64,000 nucleotides of DNA from an uncultured Lachnospiraceae bacterium (GTDB lineage: Bacteria > Bacillota > Clostridia > Lachnospirales > Lachnospiraceae): contig CAMNOU010000001.1 of the NCBI GenBank assembly GCA_946546945.1, forward strand, positions 62,001 through 126,000, given 5' to 3'. The notes below the pieces were generated by a model. The model did no database searches. It saw only the letters and a list, made by a program, of their open reading frames with translations, and had not been told where the DNA came from. The first letter of the stretch is position 1; each line of letters starts with the position of its first letter. This document shows positions 33,301-41,755 of the stretch, one piece after another. The translations under genes were made by a program, and so were the position numbers.

Positions 33301-33316
33301 TGGCACAGGAATTGCG
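33301..33316 (+). promoter_or_regulatory. Sigma-54 (-24/-12) promoter
   Basis: TGGCACA-GGAA-TTGCG matches the RpoN consensus at all fixed positions except the last base. The invariant GG (33302-33303) and GC (33314-33315) are exactly ten bases apart. Transcription would start near 33327, 52 bases before the cyclase-family gene. Confidence 0.85.
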
Positions 33317-33378
33317 CTATACTATTGTGACAATAAAGAAACCTGCAGAATATAGAAAAATATGAAAAGGAGAAAAAC

Positions 33379-34263
33379 ATGAGATTCGAAAACACAATGG
33401 AATGGCACAAAGCCTATGATTCAAGTATTTTTGACATGTTCAAGGGAAAAACCTTCGAACTTCTGGATCTTTCGAACCCGTTCGGAAGAGGAAATCCGCT
33501 CTGGCCTTCAAATGGAGATTTCCACATTGACAGAGTGCAGCACATGCCGATGCACTACCGTTTGCTGCAGACCTTCAATGATTTTCATATGCATAATTCC
33601 ACACATGCGGACTCTCCGTCCCATGTCATCCCGGAAAGCCCCTATACACATGAGCTTCCTCTTGAGAACTATCTGGGCGAGGCTGTATGTCTGGACATCC
33701 CGAAGGGGAAATGGGAACTAATCACGGTGGAAGATATTGAAAACGCCGCAAAGAAAGTGGAAGGCGGCATCAAAGAGGGAGACTGGGTTCTTCTGAACAC
33801 CGGTACACACAGACGCTGGGGCGAGAATGATGATTACTTCGGATACAGCCCGGGACTTTCCATCGAGGGAGCAAACTGGTTTGTAGAGCATCATGTAAAG
33901 GGTGTTGGCTTTGACATGCAGGCAATCGACCATATCCTCTACACTTATGCGGCTGAGCATGGCCCCGGACCTTATGTTCCCAGAATTGTGGAAGAGTATG
34001 AGAAAGAGTTTGGACATCCGGCAAAAGAGGATTTCCCGGAGTGGGAGCCCTGTCATGACATTCTCTTAAGAAACAACGTCATGGGTATCGAGAACCTGGG
34101 CGGAGATCTGGATAAGGTTACCAATCAGAGATTCCTGTTCTGTGCATTCCCGCTTCGCTGGTACATGGGAGACGGCACAATCGTGCGTGCCGTTGCGATC
34201 GTACCTTCTGACCGTATTGACAGAAGCGTTCCGGACAAAGAATATCCGTATGGAGTATTTTAA
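33379..34263 (+). CDS. Cyclase-family metal-dependent hydrolase
   Basis: The protein has 294 residues of the kynurenine formamidase-like cyclase family (PF04199). The metal motif HxGTHxDxPxH reads HNSTHADSPSH near residues 73-83, with Ser in place of Gly. The family hydrolyses amides, lactones and cyclic diketones; a member opens dihydrophloroglucinol in anaerobic phloroglucinol breakdown. As first gene after the sigma-54 promoter and ahead of a hydroxyacyl dehydrogenase and a thiolase, a ring-opening hydrolysis is plausible, but the substrate is unproven. Confidence 0.8.
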   Translation: MRFENTMEWHKAYDSSIFDMFKGKTFELLDLSNPFGRGNPLWPSNGDFHIDRVQHMPMHYRLLQTFNDFHMHNSTHADSPSHVIPESPYTHELPLENYLGEAVCLDIPKGKWELITVEDIENAAKKVEGGIKEGDWVLLNTGTHRRWGENDDYFGYSPGLSIEGANWFVEHHVKGVGFDMQAIDHILYTYAAEHGPGPYVPRIVEEYEKEFGHPAKEDFPEWEPCHDILLRNNVMGIENLGGDLDKVTNQRFLFCAFPLRWYMGDGTIVRAVAIVPSDRIDRSVPDKEYPYGVF

Positions 34264-34317
34264 AGTATTTAAAAAAGAAAAAAAGTGTTCTCTTCTTACT
34301 CACTTTTTAACAGGAGC

Positions 34318-34338
34318 GGCGCCGGCATGACCGGCGCC
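34318..34338 (+). other. G/C-rich intercistronic hairpin
   Basis: The perfect 8-bp stem GGCGCCGG-CATGA-CCGGCGCC, followed by only three T, lies between the cyclase and dehydrogenase genes. It may attenuate transcription or protect the upstream mRNA. Confidence 0.5.
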
Positions 34339-34371
34339 ACTGTTTGAAAAAGAGCGGAAAGGAAATAGGAA

Positions 34372-35316
34372 ATGAGTGTGAAAAAAAACATTGCCGTTCT
34401 CGGCGCCGGCAAAATGGGCCTGGGCATCGCCCAGCTGTTTGCCGTGAAGGGGCATACGGTAAAAGTGATCTATGTATATGATGACAAGAAGCGCTATAAT
34501 GCAGCGGAAGTGATCCGCGGCAATCTGTCTGTGCTGGTGGAGGAAGAGGTCCTGACACAGAAGGATGCGGACGAGGCGCTCGAAAGAATCAGTTTCGTTG
34601 ATACGATTGAGGAAACGGCTGACTTTGCAGATATCGTGTTCGAGGGGATTATTGAAAATCTGGAGATCAAACAGGATTATTTCGCAAAGATGGATGCAAT
34701 CTTCCCGGAATCTACGATCCTGGCGACCAATACATCGGCAATCAGTGTTACGGAAATCGCTGAGAAATCCGTACATAAAGAGAGAATCATCGGAACCCAT
34801 TACTGGAATCCGGCTTATCTGATCCCGCTGGTAGAAGTGGTGAGAACCAAATACGTATCCGAAGAGACGGTAAAAGCAACGTATGAGCTGCTGGAAGAAG
34901 CCGGTAAAAAACCGGTTATTGTCAAAAAAGATGTTCCGGGATTCCTGGCCAACCGTATGCAGCACGCTCTCTTCCGGGAGGCATTGTCCATTGTAGAGAA
35001 TGATATTGCAAGCCCGGAGGATGTAGACAAGGCAATCAAATATGGATTTGGCATGCGTCTTGGCATCTGTCCGCCGATTGAAGTGATGGATATGGGCGGG
35101 CTTGATCTGACCTATGCGATTCATGAATACTTATTCCCGCACATCGAAAACTCAACCAAACCGTCAAGGCTTCTCACAGAGAATATTGAGAAGGGAAATC
35201 TCGGATTCAAGAGCGGAAAAGGTATTTTCGAGTGGCCCAAAGAGGCGGTAGAGAAAGCGAACAAAGATCTGATCGATGGTCTGATCAAAGTGGCGAAAGC
35301 TCTGGACAGATTATAG
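34372..35316 (+). CDS. 3-hydroxyacyl-CoA dehydrogenase family protein
   Basis: The protein has 314 residues, as 3-hydroxybutyryl-CoA dehydrogenases. The NAD motif is VLGAGKMGLGIAQ, the catalytic His lies in GTHYWNPAYLIPLVEVV near residue 142, and KKDVPGFLANR precedes the helical C-terminal domain. HYWNP instead of the usual HFFNP is common in members acting on free hydroxy acids (carnitine, gulonate or 3-hydroxy-5-oxohexanoate dehydrogenase types), so the substrate may not be a CoA ester. It lies 16 bases before the thiolase gene. Confidence 0.87.
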   Translation: MSVKKNIAVLGAGKMGLGIAQLFAVKGHTVKVIYVYDDKKRYNAAEVIRGNLSVLVEEEVLTQKDADEALERISFVDTIEETADFADIVFEGIIENLEIKQDYFAKMDAIFPESTILATNTSAISVTEIAEKSVHKERIIGTHYWNPAYLIPLVEVVRTKYVSEETVKATYELLEEAGKKPVIVKKDVPGFLANRMQHALFREALSIVENDIASPEDVDKAIKYGFGMRLGICPPIEVMDMGGLDLTYAIHEYLFPHIENSTKPSRLLTENIEKGNLGFKSGKGIFEWPKEAVEKANKDLIDGLIKVAKALDRL

Positions 35317-35332
35317 GGAGGATAAGACAGAA

Positions 35333-36511
35333 ATGAGAAATGTAGTTATTGCAGCAGGATGCAGAACCCCGATCGGAACAATCGGCGGTCAGTTCAAGAC
35401 CCTCGTGCCGTCTGAACTGTCTATCCCGGTCATGCAGAATCTGGTAAAGCGCGCAGGGATTGATCCTGCCATCATCGAAGATGTCATCTGGGGATGCAAC
35501 TACCAGAGAACTTATAAAGAAAATAATCTGGCCCGCGTGGCAGCCGTAAAAGCAGGACTGCCCGTGACGGTTCCGGGCATTACGATTCACAGAAACTGTA
35601 CCTCATCCATGTCGGCAATCCAGTTTGGATTTTATCAGATCAAAGCCGGCGAGGCAGACTGTATCATGGCCGGCGGCGCAGACAGCATGAGTACGGCTCC
35701 GCACATGGTATTCAATGCCAGATACGGACAGAAATACGGCCATATGGAACTTCGTGATTCCATGTGGGATTCTCTGACGAACCTCGGCGTAGGTCCTGCC
35801 ATGGGCATTACGGCAGAGAATGTTGCAGAAAAATACGATGTTACAAGAGAGCAGATGGATGCGTATGCTCTGCGCTCTCAGCAAAGAGCTGTCGCAGCGA
35901 TGGATGCCGGTAAGTTCGAAGAAGAAATCATCCCGATCACGGTCTCATCCAGAAAAGGCGACAAGGTCTATACCACAGATGAATACCCGAAACGCGATGC
36001 CACGCTGGAGGGACTGCAGAAGTTAAAACCTGCCTTTAAAGAGGACGGAAAAGTAACGGCCGGCAATGCTTCCGGTATGAACGACGCTGCTTCCGGCGTG
36101 ATCCTGATGGAAGAGGAGAAGGCGAAAGAACTGGGCTGCCCGATCCTGGCACGCATCCTGAGTGTGGCAACCACAGGAGTGGAACCGGAGCTGATGGGGA
36201 TCGGTCCGATCAGTGCGACAAGAAAGGCGCTTGACAAGGCGGGACTTTCCATTGACGATATTGATCTGTTCGAGATCAACGAGGCATTTGCTTCTCAGTG
36301 CCTGGCGTGTCAGAAGGAGCTTGGCATACCGGACGGGAAACTGAATGTCAACGGAGGAGGAATCTCACTCGGCCATCCGGTGGGTGCAACGGGTTCCAGA
36401 ATCGTGATCTCTCTCATGTATGAGATGAGACGCCGCGGCAGCCGTTATGGTGTTGCGACACTCTGTGCCGGCGGCGGCATGGGGACGGCGGTATTAATTG
36501 AGACCTGTTAA
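35333..36511 (+). CDS. Thiolase family protein (acetyl-CoA acetyltransferase-like)
   Basis: The protein has 392 residues with the full thiolase signature: nucleophile Cys89 in HRNCTSSMSA, GGADSMS, NVNGGGISLGHPVGATG with the active-site His, and the second Cys in LCAGGGMG. It should cleave a 3-ketoacyl-CoA with CoA, releasing acetyl-CoA, or run in reverse. With the preceding dehydrogenase it forms the oxidation and cleavage half of a beta-oxidation-like sequence. No acyl-CoA ligase or CoA-transferase is seen nearby. Confidence 0.9.
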   Translation: MRNVVIAAGCRTPIGTIGGQFKTLVPSELSIPVMQNLVKRAGIDPAIIEDVIWGCNYQRTYKENNLARVAAVKAGLPVTVPGITIHRNCTSSMSAIQFGFYQIKAGEADCIMAGGADSMSTAPHMVFNARYGQKYGHMELRDSMWDSLTNLGVGPAMGITAENVAEKYDVTREQMDAYALRSQQRAVAAMDAGKFEEEIIPITVSSRKGDKVYTTDEYPKRDATLEGLQKLKPAFKEDGKVTAGNASGMNDAASGVILMEEEKAKELGCPILARILSVATTGVEPELMGIGPISATRKALDKAGLSIDDIDLFEINEAFASQCLACQKELGIPDGKLNVNGGGISLGHPVGATGSRIVISLMYEMRRRGSRYGVATLCAGGGMGTAVLIETC

Positions 36512-36571
36512 CTGTTTTACATGAAAAGTTACGAGACCTGTTCAAGCAAAATTTTGTAGGAGGATAGTGGA

Positions 36572-37867
36572 ATGGCGAAAAAATCATTAGTGGCACTTGC
36601 AAAAAGTCCTGACATCCAGGCAAACGTGACCAGAGTATTTGATCTGATGGGCGGAGTAGAGCATGTCATCAGAAAAGGCTCTACAGTTGTTCTGAAACCG
36701 AATGCGGGTCATGCGGAGCCCCCTGAGACATCTGTCTGCACCAATCCGGAAGTGGTTCGTGCGGTCATCCGCGAGGTGAAGAAAGCAAACCCGAAGAAGA
36801 TTATTGTTGCCGAGGCAGCAGCAATCGGATGTGACACCATGGAATGCTTTAAAGTCAGCGGAATCGCTGCAGTTGCTGAGGAAGAAGGAGTTGAACTCAG
36901 AGACATCAAGCGGGATAAGGATCTGGTGAGAGTCGCAGTGCGTGACTACCGTTCCAATATTGATTTTGTCATGCTTCCCGAATTTCTGATCGGCGCGGAT
37001 CATCTGATCAATCTTCCGATCCTGAAGGCGCACGCGAGCATGGTGTTCTCAGGCGCTTTAAAGAACATCAAAGGGGTTGTCCAGGATAAGGTTCATATGC
37101 AGATGCATCAGCAGAATCTGACCATGGCTATGATGGATGTATGGTCTGCCTGCCGCGCGGATATCAATATCATGGATGCAATGCGCGCAGCCAGCGGATA
37201 CAGCCCGCATATGCCGGTACCGATCGAGACAAACATGATTCTCGGTTCCAAAGATCCGGTAGCGATCGACCGTGTTGCATGTGAAGTCACCGGTATCGAT
37301 ACTTCTGCCGTAGATTACTTTAAGGTGGCAGAAGAAACCGGCCTGGGTAATTATTCCATGGACATGATCGATGTAGTCGGTGATTCTATTGAGGACTGTT
37401 ATAAGAAGATGTGGATTCCGTACATTGGCGATATGAGCACACGCTGGCCGGAATACGATGTGAGATGTGAGGGCGCATGCTCCAGCTGCCAGGCTCTTCT
37501 CGCCATCAACATGGAAGAACTGAAAGCAGTTGATGAGTATGAGAAAAATAAAGGCATGACCATTGTCATCGGCGGAAAGAATGAGATTCCGAAAGATATT
37601 CCGGACGAAAAGATCGTGCTTCACGGCAACTGTACGAAGAAATACCTGAAAGATCATCCGAATGCTTACTGGATTCTCGGATGTCCTCCGAATGAGCCGG
37701 CTCTGTATCTGACCGTTCAGAGAAAAGAAGTCATCAACGGTATGGGAGATCAGGAAGAAGAGATCATTCGCCCCTGCATGGCAAGAGACGCCAAGGTATG
37801 GCATGACTATGTATTTGAGGCAGCGGAGCAGTATTACAGGGATCATCCGGATCACAAAAAATCGTAA
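36572..37867 (+). CDS. DUF362 domain-containing protein
   Basis: The protein has 431 residues. The DUF362 signature is present: VVLKPNAG near residue 40, LINLPILKAHASMVFSGALKNIKG near 145-170 and GSKDPVAIDRVACEVTG near 230. A Cys cluster (CEGACSSC) and further Cys (GNCTKKY, LGCPPNE) lie in the C-terminal third and could hold an Fe-S centre or metal. The family has no firm biochemical role. A second DUF362 gene lies at 45186. It is the fourth gene of the sigma-54 operon. Confidence 0.8.
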   Translation: MAKKSLVALAKSPDIQANVTRVFDLMGGVEHVIRKGSTVVLKPNAGHAEPPETSVCTNPEVVRAVIREVKKANPKKIIVAEAAAIGCDTMECFKVSGIAAVAEEEGVELRDIKRDKDLVRVAVRDYRSNIDFVMLPEFLIGADHLINLPILKAHASMVFSGALKNIKGVVQDKVHMQMHQQNLTMAMMDVWSACRADINIMDAMRAASGYSPHMPVPIETNMILGSKDPVAIDRVACEVTGIDTSAVDYFKVAEETGLGNYSMDMIDVVGDSIEDCYKKMWIPYIGDMSTRWPEYDVRCEGACSSCQALLAINMEELKAVDEYEKNKGMTIVIGGKNEIPKDIPDEKIVLHGNCTKKYLKDHPNAYWILGCPPNEPALYLTVQRKEVINGMGDQEEEIIRPCMARDAKVWHDYVFEAAEQYYRDHPDHKKS

Positions 37868-37881
37868 AAATGAATGGAATA

Positions 37882-37921
37882 AGAATAATCCGACGATAAA
37901 GGATGGTCGTCGGATTATTCT
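37882..37921 (+). other. Long perfect hairpin
   Basis: A 15-bp perfect stem (AGAATAATCCGACGA / TCGTCGGATTATTCT) with a 10-base loop ends 25 bases before the next gene. No T-tract follows, so it may be a processing or stability element rather than a full terminator. Confidence 0.55.
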
Positions 37922-37946
37922 GATAAGATGGGAAGGGAATTAATCT

Positions 37947-38216
37947 ATGAACGGGTATGTATATGTGGAAATGGACGAGCGTCTGCGCGAACTTCTGAAT
38001 ATAATTTTTGACGATGATTTTATGAAAGAAAATACGAACTTTGAAAATTTTGAAGGCTTTCAGTATTCCAGCGCGGTCATCTGCAACTGGAATGCGGAGC
38101 ATATGGTCTATGCACAGCTTTTAATGGACAATTTTGTGAAGGAAAGCACACGATTTGGCACCTGGGATGAGATGGTGATCACGGCAACAGACCGGAAATT
38201 CAAGGCAGAAGCCTGA
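37947..38216 (+). CDS. Small acidic protein, unknown
   Basis: The protein has 89 residues starting MNGYVYVEMDERL, acidic and soluble, with no membrane segment and no metal motif. AAGGGAATT upstream may serve as ribosome binding site. Codon use looks normal. I do not recognise the family. Confidence 0.55.
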   Translation: MNGYVYVEMDERLRELLNIIFDDDFMKENTNFENFEGFQYSSAVICNWNAEHMVYAQLLMDNFVKESTRFGTWDEMVITATDRKFKAEA

Positions 38217-38388
38217 GAGGATAATATTTTATAAAGAATATTGCTCTTTTTGCCCAACCTTTGCTGAAGCAAATGGAAAAGGTAAAAATGTGATCAGGTT
38301 TTTGTTATTTATTGAAAAGAAAATAAAAATCGCATGATTTATAATATACAAATAAACACCGCTGGTACGCAAAGAAAGGAGACTTTAG

Positions 38389-39375
38389 ATGGTAGTTTTA
38401 GGTATTTCATTTGGACGAAAGAACGGAAACTCGGATATTCTTGTTAAAGAAGCATTATACGGCGCGCGAGAAGCCGCGCCGGAAGCAGAAATAAAATTCA
38501 TCAACACATGCAATATGAACATCGGCAGATGCAGGGGATGCGGTGCCTGTTCGACGATGCTCGAAAGAGGAAAGGACAATGACTGTGTTTTCAAAGATGA
38601 CTTCCAGGCACTGGAAGAAGAGGTCAGAAAAGCGGATTGCCTGATCGTTGGCGCCCCGGTCTATGTGCTGCAGCCGGTCGGCCAGTTCAAGGACTTTGTG
38701 GACCGTTTCTCCTGCCGCCATGATTACTCGGCAATCACATGGGTGCTGGATAAACGCAGAACAGGAGAGATGCCGGGAGATCCGGATGCGTTCCCGATGG
38801 AGCGTCTGAAAAAACGTACGGTATCTTATATCTCCATCGGCGGCGCTTCCACAGAAAACTGGACCTCCATGGGAACGGCCAGCCTGCATCTCTTCGGATT
38901 TCCTCCGATGATGAAGGTGATGGGAAATTATAACGCGAACAGCATGGGAACGATCGGGAATCCTTATATTGACGATCAGCTCATTGAAAATATGCATGAG
39001 ATGGGCAAACGTACGGTGCTCGGTTATGCCGATGACTCCGTCAAATTCTTTGAGCCGGCCAACAAACCGAAAGGAGTCTGCCCGGTCTGCCATCAGAGCC
39101 TGATCACCGTGCTTCCGGGAACCACAAAAGTGGAATGTCCGATCTGCGGAATCGAGGGAGAACTCTCTATCGAGGACGGAGCTGTCAAAGTGGAATTTTC
39201 CGAGGCACAGCAGAACCGTGCGCGCGGTACTTTTGCGGGACTCCGTGAGCATACAACAGAGATCCAGGGATTCGGTTCCATCTGCGGCCCGAAGATCATG
39301 GCAAACAAAGAGAAACTGGATAAGCTGATGGCTGAGCGGATCAAAGGTTTTGAAGATCAGATTAACCGCAAATAA
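38389..39375 (+). CDS. Flavodoxin-like NAD(P)H/FMN reductase with iron-sulfur and zinc-ribbon-like cysteines
   Basis: The protein has 328 residues. The N-terminal flavodoxin fold begins VVLGISFGRKNGNSDILV, and the Cys motif CNMNIGRCRGCGAC is typical of iron-sulfur flavoproteins. A C-terminal extension has two CxxC pairs (CPVC near 229 and CPIC near 249), like a rubredoxin or zinc ribbon. It should pass electrons between FMN and an Fe-S centre or a partner enzyme. It sits in the sigma-54 operon and could feed a reductase step. AAAGGAG supports the start. Confidence 0.82.
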   Translation: MVVLGISFGRKNGNSDILVKEALYGAREAAPEAEIKFINTCNMNIGRCRGCGACSTMLERGKDNDCVFKDDFQALEEEVRKADCLIVGAPVYVLQPVGQFKDFVDRFSCRHDYSAITWVLDKRRTGEMPGDPDAFPMERLKKRTVSYISIGGASTENWTSMGTASLHLFGFPPMMKVMGNYNANSMGTIGNPYIDDQLIENMHEMGKRTVLGYADDSVKFFEPANKPKGVCPVCHQSLITVLPGTTKVECPICGIEGELSIEDGAVKVEFSEAQQNRARGTFAGLREHTTEIQGFGSICGPKIMANKEKLDKLMAERIKGFEDQINRK

Positions 39376-39454
39376 TTAAAATAAAACCTGTTCTCCGGAC
39401 GAAAAATAGATTATAATAAAAGTACTATTATGAAAAGGTAACAGGAGGTACAAA

Positions 39455-40507
39455 ATGGCAAAGTTCAAGTTTGGAATCATTGGATTTGGTTTTATGGGGC
39501 ATGAGCATGCGAATATGCTTGCGAATTTCCCGGATGATATCGAACTGGTCGCTGTCGCAGACACAAATCCGGATCAGCTGACAGATGCGCCGGAGGGGGT
39601 TCATACCTATGCATCCGCAGATGATCTGATCGCGAATGAGACATTGGATACGGTGATCATTGCTACGCCGAACCCGTCCCACATTGAGATGGTGAAAAAG
39701 ACAGCGGCAGCAAAGATCAATACGATCTGCGAAAAGCCGGCTGCAATGTCTGTAGCTGAGTTTGATGAGATGGTGAAAGTGACAAAAGAAGCAGGAATCC
39801 TTTTCACGATCCATCATCAGAGAAGATGGGATTATGACTATCGCATCATGAAGGAAGTTTATGACAAACACATGGTCGGCGATGTCTATGTGATCAAATC
39901 TCAGCTGTACGGCGTAAACGGAAATATGCATGACTGGCATATTTATCCGGAGATGGGAGGAGGCATGCTCTATGACTGGGGCGTACATCTCATCGACCAG
40001 ATGCTGAATATGGTAGATTCCGAAGTGGACTCTGTATTTGCTGACGTGAGAAACGTCATTAATAAAGAGGTTGATGACTACTTCAAGATTCTTTTTGAGT
40101 TCAAGAACGGTGTTCTGGCAGAGATTGAGCTGGGAACCTATTATCTGACCCCGAAGCGCGCATGGTTCATGGGCGGCAACGGCGGAAGCGCAATTATCGA
40201 CGGATTTGCGGGAGAGGGGACCATTGTACATACGACCCGTCTTCTGGAGAACGTTCCAGGCAAGATCACGATGACAGCAGCAGGTCCGACCAGAAGCTTT
40301 GGACCGCCAGCACCGGGAGTTCTGTATGAAGAACCGCTTCCGGAAGTGCATGTATCACACAAGAACTACTGGGAGCATTATCTGAAAGCGCTGCGCGGTG
40401 AGGAAGAACTTATGATCCAGCCGCAGCAGGTTCGCCGGGTATTGAGCATCATGGATGCGATCCGTGAGTCCGGAAAGACGCACGAAGCGATTCGTTTTGA
40501 ACATTAA
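39455..40507 (+). CDS. Gfo/Idh/MocA family oxidoreductase
   Basis: The protein has 350 residues with the Rossmann motif GFGFMGHEHANML, catalytic Lys in CEKPAAMS (93-95) and the Asp174/His178 pair in YDWGVHLID. It is a second such enzyme besides that at 22844 and only distantly similar. It should oxidise or reduce a sugar or inositol hydroxyl with NAD(H), and could reduce 3-keto-glucose back or oxidise another glycoside. It is the last gene before a terminator, so it belongs with the 33379 operon or has its own start. Confidence 0.85.
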   Translation: MAKFKFGIIGFGFMGHEHANMLANFPDDIELVAVADTNPDQLTDAPEGVHTYASADDLIANETLDTVIIATPNPSHIEMVKKTAAAKINTICEKPAAMSVAEFDEMVKVTKEAGILFTIHHQRRWDYDYRIMKEVYDKHMVGDVYVIKSQLYGVNGNMHDWHIYPEMGGGMLYDWGVHLIDQMLNMVDSEVDSVFADVRNVINKEVDDYFKILFEFKNGVLAEIELGTYYLTPKRAWFMGGNGGSAIIDGFAGEGTIVHTTRLLENVPGKITMTAAGPTRSFGPPAPGVLYEEPLPEVHVSHKNYWEHYLKALRGEEELMIQPQQVRRVLSIMDAIRESGKTHEAIRFEH

Positions 40508-40516
40508 AACAAGGAC

Positions 40517-40549
40517 GACGGCAGGGCAGTTTGCTTTGCCGTCTTTTTT
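40517..40549 (+). terminator. Intrinsic terminator
   Basis: GACGGCA/TGCCGTC with a 13-base loop is followed by six T. It ends the operon that begins at the sigma-54 promoter. Confidence 0.85.
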
Positions 40550-40558
40550 AGGAGAGGC

Positions 40559-41638
40559 ATGAAAACAGTTGCAATCATAGATGAATTTGAGAGAGTAGAT
40601 GAGGCAAAAAGGGAGCAGATCCGGCAGATCCGGGATCTTACCGGGGCAGATTATGTGGCGGCAGTGATGAGCGGAAACTACCTGCAGCGCGGTGTCCCGG
40701 CAGAAGAATCCAAGCACATCCGCGCGCAAAAGGCGGTCGAAGCCGGTGTGGATGCGGTCTTTGAGCGGCCTGTTTTTACCGTTCTGTCAGGTCTGGATAC
40801 CTATGTGCCCAGCGGGATCGCCCTGCTGGAGAAGTTAAACGGGATTGATGAACTCTGTATTCCTTCCGGAATCGATGAGCCGGATCTGGTAAACAGACTG
40901 ACGCTCTATCTGTTCGCGGAAGGAAAAGAGTATCAGGATCAAATACGCAGGCTGCGCGGGAAGGGACTGGATTACTATGAAGCGCAGGCGGCAGTTCTGG
41001 AAGGGGAATTTTCCGGATCGTATCCGGAAATCGGACAGGAAATGAGAAAACCTGTCAATTACGCTGCCTTTGAATGCCTGAAATCACTGAAAAGGATGTA
41101 CAGCAGTATAAAACCGGCGCTGCTCCCGGAAGACTTCTTTGACAATCGGGTCACCGGAAGTGCGCAGGACGGGGATATGCTGCAGAAGATTTTTCCGTTC
41201 ATAAAGTATGAGATGCTTCTGATCAGTGAGAAGATGACACAGATCTACGGGGGCAGCACTGTGCTGGCAAAACAGCTGCTTGCTCATATTGAGCAATATG
41301 ATGATTGCGGGCAGTTTGTACAGGCAGTGGGCACGCAGGAACATTCGCAGGAGAATATTCACCGCTTCCTGCTGTGCATGCTTCTTGGAATCGGAAAATC
41401 TGATATTGCCATGAGCCGCATGTATGATTCCGCTCCTTATGCGAGACTGCTTGCCTCCTCTGCCGGAAGCAGCGCGTTTCTCGCCGATTTAAAAGCCGGG
41501 AGCAGGATTCCGGTCATCACGGATATCAAAAAGGAATATGCGTCTTTGGATGCTACCTGCAGATCCCTGCTGGATATCGATATCAGGGCATCAAAAATTT
41601 ATAAAGCCTTCAAAACTTCGTCGCGCGGATTCCCGTGA
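40559..41638 (+). CDS. TmcAL-like nucleotidyltransferase-family protein lacking the HxGH motif
   Basis: The protein has 359 residues. It aligns by eye with tRNA(Met) cytidine acetate ligase TmcAL/YlbM: MSGNYLQRGVPAEESKHIRAQKAVEAGVDAV near 40-70 is the conserved SGN.VQRG..A...K..R...AL..GAD.V block. The opening NPFHNGH that binds ATP is replaced by FERVDEAKR, so adenylation is unlikely. The last codons run into an inverted repeat and hairpin of the scar at 41605-41715, and the C-terminus (KTSSRGFP) looks truncated or replaced. It is probably a diverged paralogue. Confidence 0.7.
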   Translation: MKTVAIIDEFERVDEAKREQIRQIRDLTGADYVAAVMSGNYLQRGVPAEESKHIRAQKAVEAGVDAVFERPVFTVLSGLDTYVPSGIALLEKLNGIDELCIPSGIDEPDLVNRLTLYLFAEGKEYQDQIRRLRGKGLDYYEAQAAVLEGEFSGSYPEIGQEMRKPVNYAAFECLKSLKRMYSSIKPALLPEDFFDNRVTGSAQDGDMLQKIFPFIKYEMLLISEKMTQIYGGSTVLAKQLLAHIEQYDDCGQFVQAVGTQEHSQENIHRFLLCMLLGIGKSDIAMSRMYDSAPYARLLASSAGSSAFLADLKAGSRIPVITDIKKEYASLDATCRSLLDIDIRASKIYKAFKTSSRGFP

Positions 41639-41652
41639 CTTCAGTCGTGGGA
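41631..41652 (+). mobile_element. IS200/IS605-like terminal hairpin remnant
   Basis: TCCCGTGAC-TTCA-GTCGTGGGA forms a 9-bp stem (two G-U pairs) with the ACTTCAGTCGTGGG wording common at right ends and omega-RNA 3' ends of IS605/TnpB elements. It is followed by TTATCAAC. No tnpA or tnpB frame is nearby, so only an end would remain. Confidence 0.45.
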
Positions 41653-41663
41653 GGAAGCGCTTA

Positions 41664-41702
41664 TCAACAATCCTTCTTCGTCATGAGTCCAAACTCGCGA
41701 CG
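41664..41702. repeat. 39-bp repeat copy B (displaced MATE gene 3' end)
   Basis: This copy is identical to 29705-29743, about 12 kb away, in the same orientation. It directly follows the IS605-like hairpin. On the minus strand it would encode only the last dozen MATE codons and a stop, so it is a fragment, not a gene. Confidence 0.85.
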
Positions 41703-41755
41703 AAGTTTGAAGCCTCCGGCGGATCGCAGGCGCGCAAGAGGAAAGCGCGCCGCGG

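Larger units (their letters stand above)
41605..41715. repeat. Inverted repeat bounding a rearrangement scar
   Basis: The 13 bases at 41613-41625 (AAACTTCGTCGCG) recur inverted and perfect at 41696-41708. The match extends with small gaps to about 20 bases (41605-41625 with 41696-41715). The arm at the left is the coding end of the TmcAL-like gene. Between the arms lie a transposon-like hairpin and a copy of the MATE gene end. Confidence 0.7.

Noticed and set aside
38217-38388. Promoter with TTGAAA and TATAAT before the flavoprotein gene
   Set aside because: The two boxes are 22 bases apart, too far for a standard promoter; the gap holds only A/T-rich sequence and a weak TTTGC/GCAAA hairpin.
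41631-41702. Active omega RNA of a TnpB-type nuclease
   Set aside because: Only the terminal hairpin resembles one; no tnpB or tnpA gene is in the window and the following match is 39 bases rather than guide-sized. Kept only as a finding to test.
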